A DNA stretch of 7,849 nt from Clostridiales bacterium (GTDB lineage Bacteria > Bacillota > Clostridia > Caldicoprobacterales > DTU083): assembly GCA_012512335.1 (NCBI GenBank), contig JAAZEK010000514.1, positions 1-7,849 of the forward strand. The letters are read 5' to 3'. Positions 1 to 5,623 of the stretch are shown here, in pieces (position 1 is the first letter of the stretch; the number at the start of each line of letters is the position of its first letter). The position numbers and the translations under genes were made by a program. Below the pieces are notes generated by a model, which ran no database searches, was not told the DNA's origin, and saw only the letters and a program-made list of their open reading frames with translations.

Positions 1-10
1 AAATGCGTTA

Positions 11-51
11 AGCAGCTTCCACTGTTTGAACGCAGTGAGTTTGGAAGCTGT
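11..51. repeat. Imperfect hairpin, possible dispersed palindromic repeat
   Basis: CAGCTTCCA at 13-21 is the exact reverse complement of TGGAAGCTG at 42-50, giving a 9-bp stem around a 20-nt loop. The loop itself contains a further short inverted pair (CACTG at 20-24, CAGTG at 33-37), so alternative folds are possible. There is no T-tract on either side, so it is a poor intrinsic terminator. No coding frame crosses it convincingly. It may be a REP-like intergenic element, but only one copy is in the window, so that is inference. Confidence 0.4.
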
Positions 52-76
52 AGAATTTTCAGCTGAGATGAGCTCT

Positions 77-143
77 AGATTGATTCGTGATGGCAACAGC
101 GACTGGAATATATTTATTATTTTACTTTCCAGTGAACAGTAAC
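77..143. repeat. 67-bp dispersed repeat, copy 1 (right part of a MITE-like element)
   Basis: This stretch matches 5525-5591 at 65 of 67 positions without gaps; the differences are at 124 and 140. Inside it, ACTGGAA (102-108) and TTCCAGT (127-133) form a 7-bp stem around an A/T-rich loop. Its right end, TGAACAGTAA at 133-142, is the exact reverse complement of the left terminal repeat of the other copy (TTACTGTTCA at 5477-5486). The left half seen in copy 2 is missing here and no flanking direct repeat is visible in 1-76. This copy is therefore truncated, rearranged, or extends by another sequence beyond the window. It lies downstream of the terminator of the small spore protein gene. Confidence 0.85.
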
Positions 144-154
144 TATCTAATCGC

Positions 155-183
155 AAGAAAAAGCGGAGGTGCACCTCCGCTTT
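155..183 (-). terminator. Intrinsic terminator of the SASP gene
   Basis: Positions 160-183 are a perfect 24-bp palindrome with a G+C-rich arm (AAAGCGGAGGTG). Read on the minus strand, the stem runs straight into a T-rich tract (TTTTTC across about 155-161). It begins about 25 nt after the stop codon of the 59-codon SASP gene, the expected place for a rho-independent terminator. Confidence 0.85.
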
Positions 184-207
184 CATTAGTTAATATCGAT
201 ATTTAGG

Positions 208-387
208 CTAACTCTGTTGATTACCTATTGATCTTTCAGCAAATTCAATGGCTTTCTGGACCATTCGACCGCAATCTCGGGAAGATACATTACCCCAGCC
301 TTCGTTTCGAACCGAATCATATACACCTAATTCCTTTGCTATCTCAGACTTAAGATTCTCAGACATCCTTGAGTTCCTCTTAGCCAT
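208..387 (-). CDS. Small acid-soluble spore protein, alpha/beta type (SspF-like)
   Basis: This 59-residue ORF starts with ATG at 387 and stops with TAG at 208-210. The protein begins MAKRNSRMSENLKSEIAKEL. It has the alpha/beta SASP hallmarks: an EIAKELG segment (residues 15-21) like the recognition site of the germination protease GPR, a central YDSV...EGWGNVSSRD segment (23-38), and a C-terminal helix (RMVQKAIEFAE, 41-51). Such proteins saturate dormant-spore DNA and protect it, then are degraded to amino acids at germination. The short length and EGWG motif point to the SspF-like branch rather than the larger SspA/B branch. Cys39 replaces what I recall as a common Ala in this family. An AGGAGGT ribosome site (398-404) lies 10 nt upstream. 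The gene follows ypeB by 95 nt and has its own terminator. In Bacillus subtilis sspF lies between veg and ispE, so the position here is a rearrangement. Confidence 0.92.
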   Translation of the reverse strand: MAKRNSRMSENLKSEIAKELGVYDSVRNEGWGNVSSRDCGRMVQKAIEFAERSIGNQQS

Positions 388-439
388 TTCTATCGATACC
401 TCCTCAGCTTCGCATCGATTTTCTTTCCGATGCTAATCT

Positions 440-468
440 TATTTTGTCCTGAAGTCTGTAGCTTATAA
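440..468 (-). promoter_or_regulatory. Candidate sigma-G-type promoter for the SASP gene
   Basis: On the minus strand, TTATA (464-468) and CAAAATA (440-446) are separated by 17 nt. They match four of five and six of seven positions of my working forespore sigma-G consensus (GNATA and CATNNTA, Ns counted as matches). The site lies in the gap between ypeB and the SASP gene, just upstream of the AGGAGGT ribosome site. Sigma-G control is expected for an SASP gene, but a match of this quality could arise by chance in A/T-rich DNA. Confidence 0.35.
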
Positions 469-482
469 GTGACAAGTATTGG

Positions 483-1832
483 CTAAATTGTCAACGAACC
501 ATTTTCAGTATCAATGATTTGAAGGATGTCTGCCTCTTGACCAGTCATAGCATCAATATACACGATAAAGCGTTTTTGACTCATCTCACCTTTAAATTCA
601 TAACATAATCTTTCATTTTTTCCTTCTGTGGGGATAATTGCTAAACGAGAAGAGGTAATATTCAAACTTGGGCTTACCAATTTTTGCGCCTCCTCCAATT
701 CCAACTTAGGCTCCTCTATTTTTCTTTCTTTGTGAGCTAATAAATAATTTCTCGCATCCAGTCCATAAATGTTACCATCATCCAAAGCAATTTTTACTTT
801 AATTAAATCCGGATACACAATCACATCATCCTGAGAATAAGCAAAGTTGATGGTGGAAAGTCCCTCGAAATTTTGTTGATAAGTTGAAACCATATCCTTA
901 TATCCATTTTGCTCCAAAAATTCTTTGGCCTTTTCAATAGCTTGATTGATTGAAAGACTTTCTTTTGCTACCTTATGTTGGCCTATGACGTTAACAACCT
1001 TGCCTCCTCTTTTACTGACCGATACAAAAATGGGATTATCCGCATCTCCTTTTGTCCATAACTGAAATCCCCAAGTGTCGAGAATCCCATTATTTCCGTC
1101 GGAGGATTTTTCAGTTTTTGCTACTCGGTCGTTTCCTATAAATTTTATAGCAATATCCCTTGCTTGCTGCTCTGTTACAGGAGTTCCTTTTAGCTCAGTA
1201 CCGTGCTTCTGATCCAAAGCTTCTGAAAAAGGACCATCGTATATAAGGGACGGATAGTCGATTCCCGTTTTTTGTATATTGACAAATTGCTCTGTGTACA
1301 AATCATCGGAAGCTTCGTAAATTTCGGTTCGAGCACCACTTACAAATGTACCCCAGCTTCCAGATCCAGTTAACAGCTCGCTGCTTAATTGATTTAAATC
1401 CTTATTCATCTTGGTAGCGTTTTCATGAAGTTTACCCAGGTTATCCATTTCATCAACACTGATAGTCTGGCCCTGGGACACCTTTTTATTAAGAAAATAT
1501 GTGTAATCAGCTAATTGATTAAGAAATTTAGCAGTCTTATCCAAGGCAATATGTGAAATTGGTAACTGACCCAAGTCCATTTGAGCCCCGTTGGCTTGTC
1601 TACTGATTTCTGACAACAGCATTATATGCTGAGAGCGATCGCCACTAACCATAAGTTTAGCCAATCCACTCTCTACACTTCCCACATTTCCTACCAGCTC
1701 ATAAAAAGACTTTTGATAGAAATTTTCCATATGTGTGTTGTACTGCTGATTCAATTGATACTGATTATAGCCCCATACACCTGTGATTATCAAAGCGACT
1801 GCCAATATAGCAGGCAATATCCAATTTTTCAT
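483..1832 (-). CDS. ypeB: Germination protein YpeB
   Basis: 449 residues, close to the usual family length (about 450). An N-terminal hydrophobic helix (residues 4-20) anchors the protein to the forespore inner membrane. It is followed by a largely helical region (about 25-180) and the strongly conserved YpeB segment IDYPSLIYDGPFSE (191-204). Three PepSY-type repeats then fill the C-terminus (about 217-285, 290-366 and 375-443). Each has a helix (for example QARDIAIKFIG) followed by beta strands ending in a 'GGKVVNV' or 'GQEADI' type turn. In Bacillus, YpeB is needed for stable accumulation of the lytic enzyme SleB in the spore and is processed at germination. The start codon lies 13 nt after the sleB stop, with an AAGGGGGAGAGA ribosome site (1836-1847) that overlaps that stop. 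The two genes are therefore a translationally close pair, as in other spore formers. No terminator is visible between ypeB and the SASP gene. Confidence 0.96.
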   Translation of the reverse strand: MKNWILPAILAVALIITGVWGYNQYQLNQQYNTHMENFYQKSFYELVGNVGSVESGLAKLMVSGDRSQHIMLLSEISRQANGAQMDLGQLPISHIALDKTAKFLNQLADYTYFLNKKVSQGQTISVDEMDNLGKLHENATKMNKDLNQLSSELLTGSGSWGTFVSGARTEIYEASDDLYTEQFVNIQKTGIDYPSLIYDGPFSEALDQKHGTELKGTPVTEQQARDIAIKFIGNDRVAKTEKSSDGNNGILDTWGFQLWTKGDADNPIFVSVSKRGGKVVNVIGQHKVAKESLSINQAIEKAKEFLEQNGYKDMVSTYQQNFEGLSTINFAYSQDDVIVYPDLIKVKIALDDGNIYGLDARNYLLAHKERKIEEPKLELEEAQKLVSPSLNITSSRLAIIPTEGKNERLCYEFKGEMSQKRFIVYIDAMTGQEADILQIIDTENGSLTI

Positions 1833-1845
1833 TTATCTCTCCCCC

Positions 1846-2568
1846 TTAAGTTGCAAAGCTATGCTTACCAATAACGATATGGACAGGTCTGCTCCATATC
1901 CACTTACTGGTAGCTGTTGCAGGATTAAAGTAATAAATTGCGCCATAGGTAGGATCCCATCCATTTAAGGCATCACGAGCAGCTCTAATAGATTCATCGT
2001 CTGGAGTTAAATTGATCTGACCGTCAGCTACGGCTGTAAATGCTAATGGTTGGTAAATAACCCCAGCAATGGTATTAGGGAAATTCGGATGATTCACTCG
2101 GTTCAAAACGACAGCTGCAACTGCTACCTTCCCTACATAAGGCTCTCCCCGAGCTTCACCATGAATTGCTCTAGCTAAAAGATATACATCATTGGAATTT
2201 CCACCAGCACTACCGCCAGTAGAAGGAGAGCCCTGGTTCTGCGACGTATTGGAAGTCAACTGAACACCAAGGGCATTAGCGGTTTGTGTTCCAATAACAC
2301 CATCTTGCTTGAGACCATTTCTTCTTTGAAAGAAAATAACAGCATCATAGGTTGACTGTCCAAATACACCATCAATAGGCCCATCATAATAATCCCATTG
2401 TTTAAGTTTTCGTTGCACCTCTGATACCTTGTTACCTGTAGAACCCCAGTACAGACTGGCAGCTTCTGCAATATTACTGCTGTCAAAATGAAATTGAGCA
2501 AACATTCCCAAGCAAAGTATCAAAGTCACTAATATGGAAATAAGCGCAAGCTTTCGTTTGTAACCCAT
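1846..2568 (-). CDS. sleB: Spore cortex-lytic enzyme SleB
   Basis: 240 residues. It has a basic start and hydrophobic helix (residues 4-24), with a plausible signal peptidase site after AEA (about 34-37). A peptidoglycan-binding domain of the PG_binding_1 type follows at about 40-102 (GNKVSEVQRKLKQW, DGVFGQST, DGVIGTQTANAL). After a Gly/Ser/Asn-rich linker (105-126) comes the SleB/CwlJ hydrolase domain (127-240). HGEARGEP (136-143) carries the expected catalytic Glu, E138. The enzyme is a lytic transglycosylase acting on muramic-delta-lactam cortex peptidoglycan during germination. The domain order and C-terminal end (VIGKHSFAT) are those of full-length SleB. The ATG is preceded by AAAGGGAG (2575-2582). 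It sits directly upstream of ypeB, its usual partner, and 171 nt downstream of spoIIR. Confidence 0.97.
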   Translation of the reverse strand: MGYKRKLALISILVTLILCLGMFAQFHFDSSNIAEAASLYWGSTGNKVSEVQRKLKQWDYYDGPIDGVFGQSTYDAVIFFQRRNGLKQDGVIGTQTANALGVQLTSNTSQNQGSPSTGGSAGGNSNDVYLLARAIHGEARGEPYVGKVAVAAVVLNRVNHPNFPNTIAGVIYQPLAFTAVADGQINLTPDDESIRAARDALNGWDPTYGAIYYFNPATATSKWIWSRPVHIVIGKHSFAT

Positions 2569-2602
2569 ATTTTTCTCCCTTTCTATTGTGTGGCTTTGAA
2601 GC

Positions 2603-2632
2603 TATTTTTTGCCATATAAAGAAAGGATATGC
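2603..2632 (-). promoter_or_regulatory. Candidate sigma-G-type promoter for sleB-ypeB
   Basis: On the minus strand a perfect GCATA (2628-2632) is followed 18 nt later by AAAAATA (2603-2609), close to the forespore sigma-G pattern (GNATA, then CATNNTA). It is about 35 nt upstream of the sleB start codon. Forespore (sigma-G) transcription of sleB is established in Bacillus subtilis; its use here is inferred from the motif and position. Confidence 0.45.
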
Positions 2633-2683
2633 ACTGAAAATCAATCCAACTTTTTACAGTGAACATACTATCTCTTCAATTAG

Positions 2684-2713
2684 TAAACGCCCACTAAAAA
2701 TAGTGAGCGTTTA
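2684..2713 (-). terminator. Hairpin after spoIIR, possible weak terminator
   Basis: On the minus strand TAAACGCTCACTA pairs with TAGTGGGCGTTTA (one T-G wobble) around a four-T loop, giving a 13-bp stem. It begins 26 nt after the spoIIR stop. On the plus strand the wobble becomes a C-A mismatch, so the structure favours the minus-strand RNA. The sequence after the stem (CTAATTGAAG) is not a T-tract, so termination may be inefficient. It could instead be a 3'-end stabilising hairpin. Confidence 0.5.
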
Positions 2714-2739
2714 TCGAGGGAATTAAAAGAAGAGAGACT

Positions 2740-3480
2740 CTATGCAAAGAGATTGGAAATCCAATCTCGGAATTTTTCCCACACCTGAGCTATCTTAAAA
2801 GTATAGACCACAGTTTTCTCTTCATTATCAGCTGTGATATCATCTACTGGGGGTTTCACTTCATCATCTGTACTTATATCACCTGTACTTACATCGACTG
2901 CAGTTTCATCTACGCTATCATCAATTGGGGTTTTCTCTCCAGCTGATGTACTTACATCAGCTGATGTTTTATCTGTGCTTTCTACGGTTTCACTTTCACT
3001 AACAACTCCTGAAGAAACATCCACAAAGCAAAGAGGAGGAAACATAACACACCACCAATTGGCTCCACTGCCTTCACCAATCACCACTCGAAGGGCTTCA
3101 TATTCTCCAGCAGGATAAACCAAATCGCCATAAACCTTAGTTGGAAATGAAGCTGTTCCTAGAGAAGCATCCACTGGATAATCAAAGCCCTGTCTATTAA
3201 TCTCCCTTGAAGCAATCCCTTTTAAATCGTCTAGGTTTGCATTTATCAGATTCCGAGCTTCTCCTATAGTTTTTGCATCACGAAATATATCTCCAAAGCT
3301 TAATAATAGTTGATCTCTGACCTGATATTTTAGCTCCTGATCCTCATCAGAATCGCTATTTGCAATAACATGCAATCTAATTAAATTATTACTTGCCAGA
3401 GGTGGATTCATACCAGTAGCTATAATAATGACCAATATTAAAAATATCAAGGATGCCATCATAAGTGTATTTTTCTTCAT
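2740..3480 (-). CDS. spoIIR: Stage II sporulation protein R (SpoIIR)
   Basis: 246 residues. An N-terminal membrane or signal helix (residues 7-23) precedes the SpoIIR domain (about 31-160). That domain has the family signatures IRLHVIANSDS (34-44), LKYQVRDQLL (50-59), FPTKVYGDLVYPAGEYEALRV (112-132) and GANWWCVMFPPLCF (139-152). In Bacillus, SpoIIR is made in the forespore and secreted to the intermembrane space. There it triggers the membrane protease SpoIIGA to process pro-sigma-E in the mother cell. After the domain comes a Ser/Thr/Asp/Glu-rich low-complexity stretch (about 160-223) with internal repeats, then a short amphipathic tail (VYTFKIAQVWEKFRDWISNLF). The tail resembles the usual SpoIIR C-terminus, so the acidic stretch looks like an insertion. 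The ATG has a GGGGGT ribosome site (3488-3493) seven nt upstream. No convincing sigma-F promoter was found. Confidence 0.94.
   Translation of the reverse strand: MKKNTLMMASLIFLILVIIIATGMNPPLASNNLIRLHVIANSDSDEDQELKYQVRDQLLLSFGDIFRDAKTIGEARNLINANLDDLKGIASREINRQGFDYPVDASLGTASFPTKVYGDLVYPAGEYEALRVVIGEGSGANWWCVMFPPLCFVDVSSGVVSESETVESTDKTSADVSTSAGEKTPIDDSVDETAVDVSTGDISTDDEVKPPVDDITADNEEKTVVYTFKIAQVWEKFRDWISNLFA
2869..2967. repeat. In-frame 12-bp repeats and an internal hairpin in the spoIIR linker
   Basis: TGTACTTAYATC occurs at 2869-2880, 2884-2895 and 2947-2958. The offsets of 15 and 63 bases are both multiples of three. On the coding strand the repeats encode D-[VI]-S-T units. Next to them an 11-bp inverted repeat (CAGCTGATGTA at 2940-2950 and its complement at 2953-2963) can fold with almost no loop. 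These repeats account for much of the low-complexity acidic insertion in SpoIIR and suggest growth by slippage or local duplication. Confidence 0.7.
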
Positions 3481-3589
3481 AATAAAAACCCCCGTTTATT
3501 GTTTCCTATCTAAGTATTGACAAGTTACAGGAGTTTATACATGTATATATGATTCTACTGCATATAATTGTTGGATTATCCCATCTCCC

Positions 3590-3627
3590 TGACTCACGTG
3601 AGTCAAAGGAACCGTCCCTCCGACTCA
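3590..3627 (-). repeat. Hairpin repeat forming the 3' end of the nucleotidyltransferase gene
   Basis: In the minus-strand RNA, 3627-3599 folds into a 13-bp stem with a CGG loop (arms UGAGUCGGAGGGA and UUCCUUUGACUCA, three G-U pairs). Overlapping it, 3590-3605 is a perfect 16-bp palindrome (TGACTCAC plus its complement) that contains the stop codon of the upstream gene. The core GGGACGGTTCCTTTGACTCA resembles an intergenic repeat I recall from many clostridial genomes, where readthrough in another frame yields a 'GTVPLTH' protein tail; that is memory, not a search. It may also work as a terminator or 3' stabiliser, although no T-tract follows. Confidence 0.65.
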
Positions 3628-4370
3628 AAATACTGCATTACCATTTCCACATCACTGGGTTTATCTACATCATTGCCTATCTCCGGATAGTCCACTATAA
3701 TAGCAGCGGCTTCTATACTGAGCAATTCGTGGACCCGCTCCTCTACCTCAGCTATAGACAAGGTGCCTGTCAACAGGCCAAGTAGAAATTTAATGCCTAA
3801 CAATTTTGCTATTTTCCATGGCTGCTTACGAAATTGAATAAAGCTCTTTGAAAATTCTTCACAAGATTCCCATTTAGCTGGCTTTAAAAAGATAATATTT
3901 CCGCCAGTAAATGTACCTTCATTTAAACGGACATATGTTCTTTCCACATCAGGAAAATGTACATCATTAAGTTTTTTATTTACAATTGGATAACAAAAAT
4001 CTCCCCCACGATCATAGGAGAGTTTTATAAAATCTGTGATCATATCCCCTTTAATCATTGGGATGTCGGAAGTTACTACTAGAACAGCCGAATCATCAAT
4101 AAAAGGGCCTAGCCCTGCTTTTACATTGTCAAAAAGGGAGTCTCTGTCCCCTACATAATAATCCACCCTGTTTGCTAATACAGGTTTTAAAAGCTCCTCA
4201 GGACCAGAGATAGAAATCTTGCCAATATAAGCTGAGCTACGTAGTGCGTCAACTACATATTCCACCATAGGCTTTTCGTAAATGGGTAGCAAAGCTTTAT
4301 TTTCCACACCTGACTGGATAAAATCCTTTTTATTGTCTCCAGCTAACACAATTGCGTTGATTTCAGTCAA
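3603..4370 (-). CDS. MobA-like nucleotidyltransferase family protein
   Basis: About 255 residues. This is a nucleotide-sugar-type transferase fold (NTP_transf_3/MobA-like). It has INAIVLAGDNKK near the start, NKALLPIYEKPMVEYVVDAL (a K-x-L-x-P...KPM substrate segment), VVTSDIPMI (probable metal-binding Asp), FTGGNIIF, and NDVDKPSD near the end (second acidic site). The first loop reads LAGD rather than the usual LAGG, so nucleotide binding may differ. Substrate and product cannot be assigned. From memory, homologues often sit next to ispE in Clostridia, but no partnership is proven. A TTG at 4379 would have only a 2-nt gap from the AAGGGGGA site (4381-4388). The in-frame TTG at 4370 has an 11-nt gap and gives MTEINAIVLAG, so it was chosen. 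The start overlaps the ispE stop. The last seven residues (ESEGRFL) are encoded by a hairpin repeat. Confidence 0.85.
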   Translation of the reverse strand: MTEINAIVLAGDNKKDFIQSGVENKALLPIYEKPMVEYVVDALRSSAYIGKISISGPEELLKPVLANRVDYYVGDRDSLFDNVKAGLGPFIDDSAVLVVTSDIPMIKGDMITDFIKLSYDRGGDFCYPIVNKKLNDVHFPDVERTYVRLNEGTFTGGNIIFLKPAKWESCEEFSKSFIQFRKQPWKIAKLLGIKFLLGLLTGTLSIAEVEERVHELLSIEAAAIIVDYPEIGNDVDKPSDVEMVMQYFESEGRFL

Positions 4371-5283
4371 TTGTCCCAAATCCCCCTTCTATTATGTCCA
4401 CACCCTTGTCAAGTGTAGACACTGTGTATACCTGTTCATAGTGTAGCATAAATTTCTTGGCTACCTTATGTGCAGCTTCAAAATTTGGAAAAATGCCAAA
4501 TACAGTAGGACCACTGCCGGTCATTGAACTGGCTAATGCTCCTACTTGTATCATATCATTTTTAATTGTCCCAATCTCTGGATGACAGGCTTCTGTAACC
4601 GACTCTAGCACATTTCCCAGATTACGATGAAGCTCACTTAGCCTCCCAGATTTTAATAACTCATATGCTAGTTTCCAATCAGGATAAATTGTCTTTGATT
4701 TCAAATTTAATCCTTGATAGGCAGCTACTGTGGACATACCAAATGGTGGTTTCACCAAAACAAGCCAGATGCCCTTCAGAGGAGTGAGAGCTTGAAGCTC
4801 TTCGCCTATACCACGAGCCACTGCAGTTCCGCCTATTACACAAAAAGGAACGTCTGCTCCCAATTCAGTGCCCATCTCAGTTAGTTCTGATATAGAAAGA
4901 CCAAGATGCCATAATGCATTTAAGCCTACCAATACAGCAGCTGCATTGGTACTACCTCCGGCCAGCCCTGCTTCCATGGGGATATTCTTTTCTATTTTTA
5001 TTTCTAGCTCTCTAGATATTTCAAAGCGATCCATCACCAGCCTCGCGGCCTTAACCGCCAAATTGCCTTCATCCAAAGGCATTTTATCAGAATTTCCTCT
5101 AATGTGGATATCTGGAGCCCCCGTGCTTCTGGGATTACTAGGACTATCCCTCAGGATGACTTCATCCCATAAATCAATGGACTGCATAAGCATTTCCACC
5201 TGGTGATATCCATCTGCCCTTTTCCCTATTACATCGAGAGTCCAATTGATTTTTCCAGGTGCTTTAAGTTTAATTTCTGCCAT
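4363..5283 (-). CDS. ispE: 4-diphosphocytidyl-2-C-methyl-D-erythritol kinase
   Basis: 306 residues from ATG 5283. IspE is a cytoplasmic GHMP kinase that phosphorylates CDP-methylerythritol with ATP in the MEP route to isoprenoids. Seen here are KAPGKINWTLDV with the conserved Lys11, the ATP-binding GHMP loop PMEAGLAGGSTNAA (102-115), GADVPFCVIGGTA with the expected catalytic Asp144, and the C-terminal SSMTGSGPTVFG loop (252-263). The GHMP loop reads GLAGGSTNAA against the more common GLGGGSSDAA, a mild variation. A longer reading from GTG 5301 adds six residues (MKMGGI). However, those codons cover the GGGAGGT ribosome site (5287-5293), so ATG 5283 is preferred. The gene overlaps the following nucleotidyltransferase and sits downstream of veg, as in many Firmicutes. 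Confidence 0.96.
   Translation of the reverse strand: MAEIKLKAPGKINWTLDVIGKRADGYHQVEMLMQSIDLWDEVILRDSPSNPRSTGAPDIHIRGNSDKMPLDEGNLAVKAARLVMDRFEISRELEIKIEKNIPMEAGLAGGSTNAAAVLVGLNALWHLGLSISELTEMGTELGADVPFCVIGGTAVARGIGEELQALTPLKGIWLVLVKPPFGMSTVAAYQGLNLKSKTIYPDWKLAYELLKSGRLSELHRNLGNVLESVTEACHPEIGTIKNDMIQVGALASSMTGSGPTVFGIFPNFEAAHKVAKKFMLHYEQVYTVSTLDKGVDIIEGGFGTID
4381..4388 (-). promoter_or_regulatory. Ribosome binding site inside ispE deciding the nucleotidyltransferase start
   Basis: AAGGGGGA on the minus strand lies within the last codons of ispE. It is 2 nt from the G-run to TTG 4379 but 11 nt to TTG 4370, which favours the latter. The arrangement implies translational coupling between the two genes. 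Confidence 0.5.
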
Positions 5284-5423
5284 AATACCTCCCATTTTCA
5301 CCCTATGGATGTCTAATCCTATATTATTGTCCTGTAACTATAAGCAATATAAACAAGTTCTTAGAGAGCACAAACTCCGCCAACATCTTCATTATGTAAT
5401 AGGAGTATTATACAACAGAAATG
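5284..5423 (-). promoter_or_regulatory. ispE leader with a possible -10 element
   Basis: This 140-nt stretch between a strong terminator and ispE must hold the promoter of the ispE unit if one exists. A perfect TATAAT (5407-5412, minus strand) lies just downstream of the terminator T-tract, but the matching -35 would be T-rich and poor (TTTCCT-like). No T-box, riboswitch or other structured leader is recognisable. The promoter call is weak. Confidence 0.3.
5287..5293 (-). promoter_or_regulatory. Ribosome binding site deciding the ispE start
   Basis: GGGAGGT on the minus strand ends 3 nt before ATG 5283 (4 nt from GGAGG). It is the only good Shine-Dalgarno site in the region and lies inside the longer GTG-5301 reading, so it argues for the shorter IspE protein. 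Confidence 0.7.
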
Positions 5424-5460
5424 AAAAAAAAGGAAAGCCACAATCGACTTGTAGCCTTCC
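5424..5460 (-). terminator. Strong intrinsic terminator downstream of the SPOCS/LysM gene
   Basis: In the minus-strand RNA, GGAAGGCUACAA (5460-5449) pairs with UUGUGGCUUUCC (5443-5432) in a 12-bp stem with two G-U pairs and a five-base loop, followed by eight Us (5431-5424). This is a textbook rho-independent terminator. It is 163 nt from the SPOCS/LysM stop. Removing the inserted element plus one direct repeat (125 bp) would put it less than 40 nt away. Confidence 0.9.
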
Positions 5461-5475
5461 TACCCCCATAAGATC

Positions 5476-5590
5476 ATTACTGTTCAAATCCAAAATAATA
5501 AATAATATGTAAGGAGCCTTTGCAAGATTGATTCGTGATGGCAACAGCGACTGGAATATATTTATTATTTTTCTTTCCAGTGAACAGCAA
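5476..5590. mobile_element. 115-bp MITE-like element with terminal inverted repeats and 10-bp flanking direct repeats
   Basis: The left end has TTACTGTTCA (5477-5486). The right end has TGAACAGCAA (5581-5590), its reverse complement with one mismatch. The segment is bounded by exact 10-bp direct repeats CCATAAGATC at 5466-5475 and 5591-5600, the pattern of a target-site duplication. It has no coding capacity and is A/T-rich inside. Its right 67 bp is the dispersed repeat also found at 77-143. These are the hallmarks of a miniature inverted-repeat transposable element moved in trans by an unknown transposase. One base (A5476) separates the left direct repeat from the inverted repeat, so the exact ends are uncertain. 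It lies between the SPOCS/LysM stop and its terminator. Confidence 0.7.
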
Positions 5591-5591
5591 C
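5525..5591. repeat. 67-bp dispersed repeat, copy 2
   Basis: Matches 77-143 at 65 of 67 positions with no gaps. It contains the ACTGGAA/TTCCAGT inverted pair around an A/T-rich loop. The hexamer AACAGC occurs in direct orientation on both sides of that stem. It makes up the right part of the 115-bp MITE-like element. Homology to copy 1 begins abruptly at 5525, so the 67-bp block may be the mobile or conserved core. Confidence 0.9.
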
Positions 5592-5623
5592 CATAAGATC
5601 CTTCACCTCGTTCTGGATGACAA

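Noticed and set aside
1..150. CRISPR array suggested by short repeats
   Set aside because: There are only two widely separated repeat copies in the window, no regular spacing and no cas genes.
248..436. Plus-strand ORF of 62 codons
   Set aside because: It lies antisense to the SASP gene, whose family signatures, ribosome site and terminator are clear; a shadow frame.
2657..2665. CAGTGAACA in the sleB-spoIIR gap, resembling the end of the 67-bp repeat
   Set aside because: Only nine bases match and the flanking sequence does not continue the repeat; probably chance.
2834..3118. Plus-strand Ser/Thr-rich ORF of 94 codons
   Set aside because: It is the reverse reading of the repetitive spoIIR linker and has no domain or ribosome site of its own.
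3497..3506. GGAAACAATA upstream of spoIIR, a full match to the sigma-F -10 pattern
   Set aside because: No -35 element is found at about 15 nt, and the implied transcript start would fall inside the ribosome site.
4868..5206. Plus-strand ORF of 112 codons
   Set aside because: Fully antisense to the conserved core of ispE.
5284..5423. Possible riboswitch or T-box in the ispE leader
   Set aside because: No T-box core, specifier stem or known riboswitch motif can be seen in the 140 nt.
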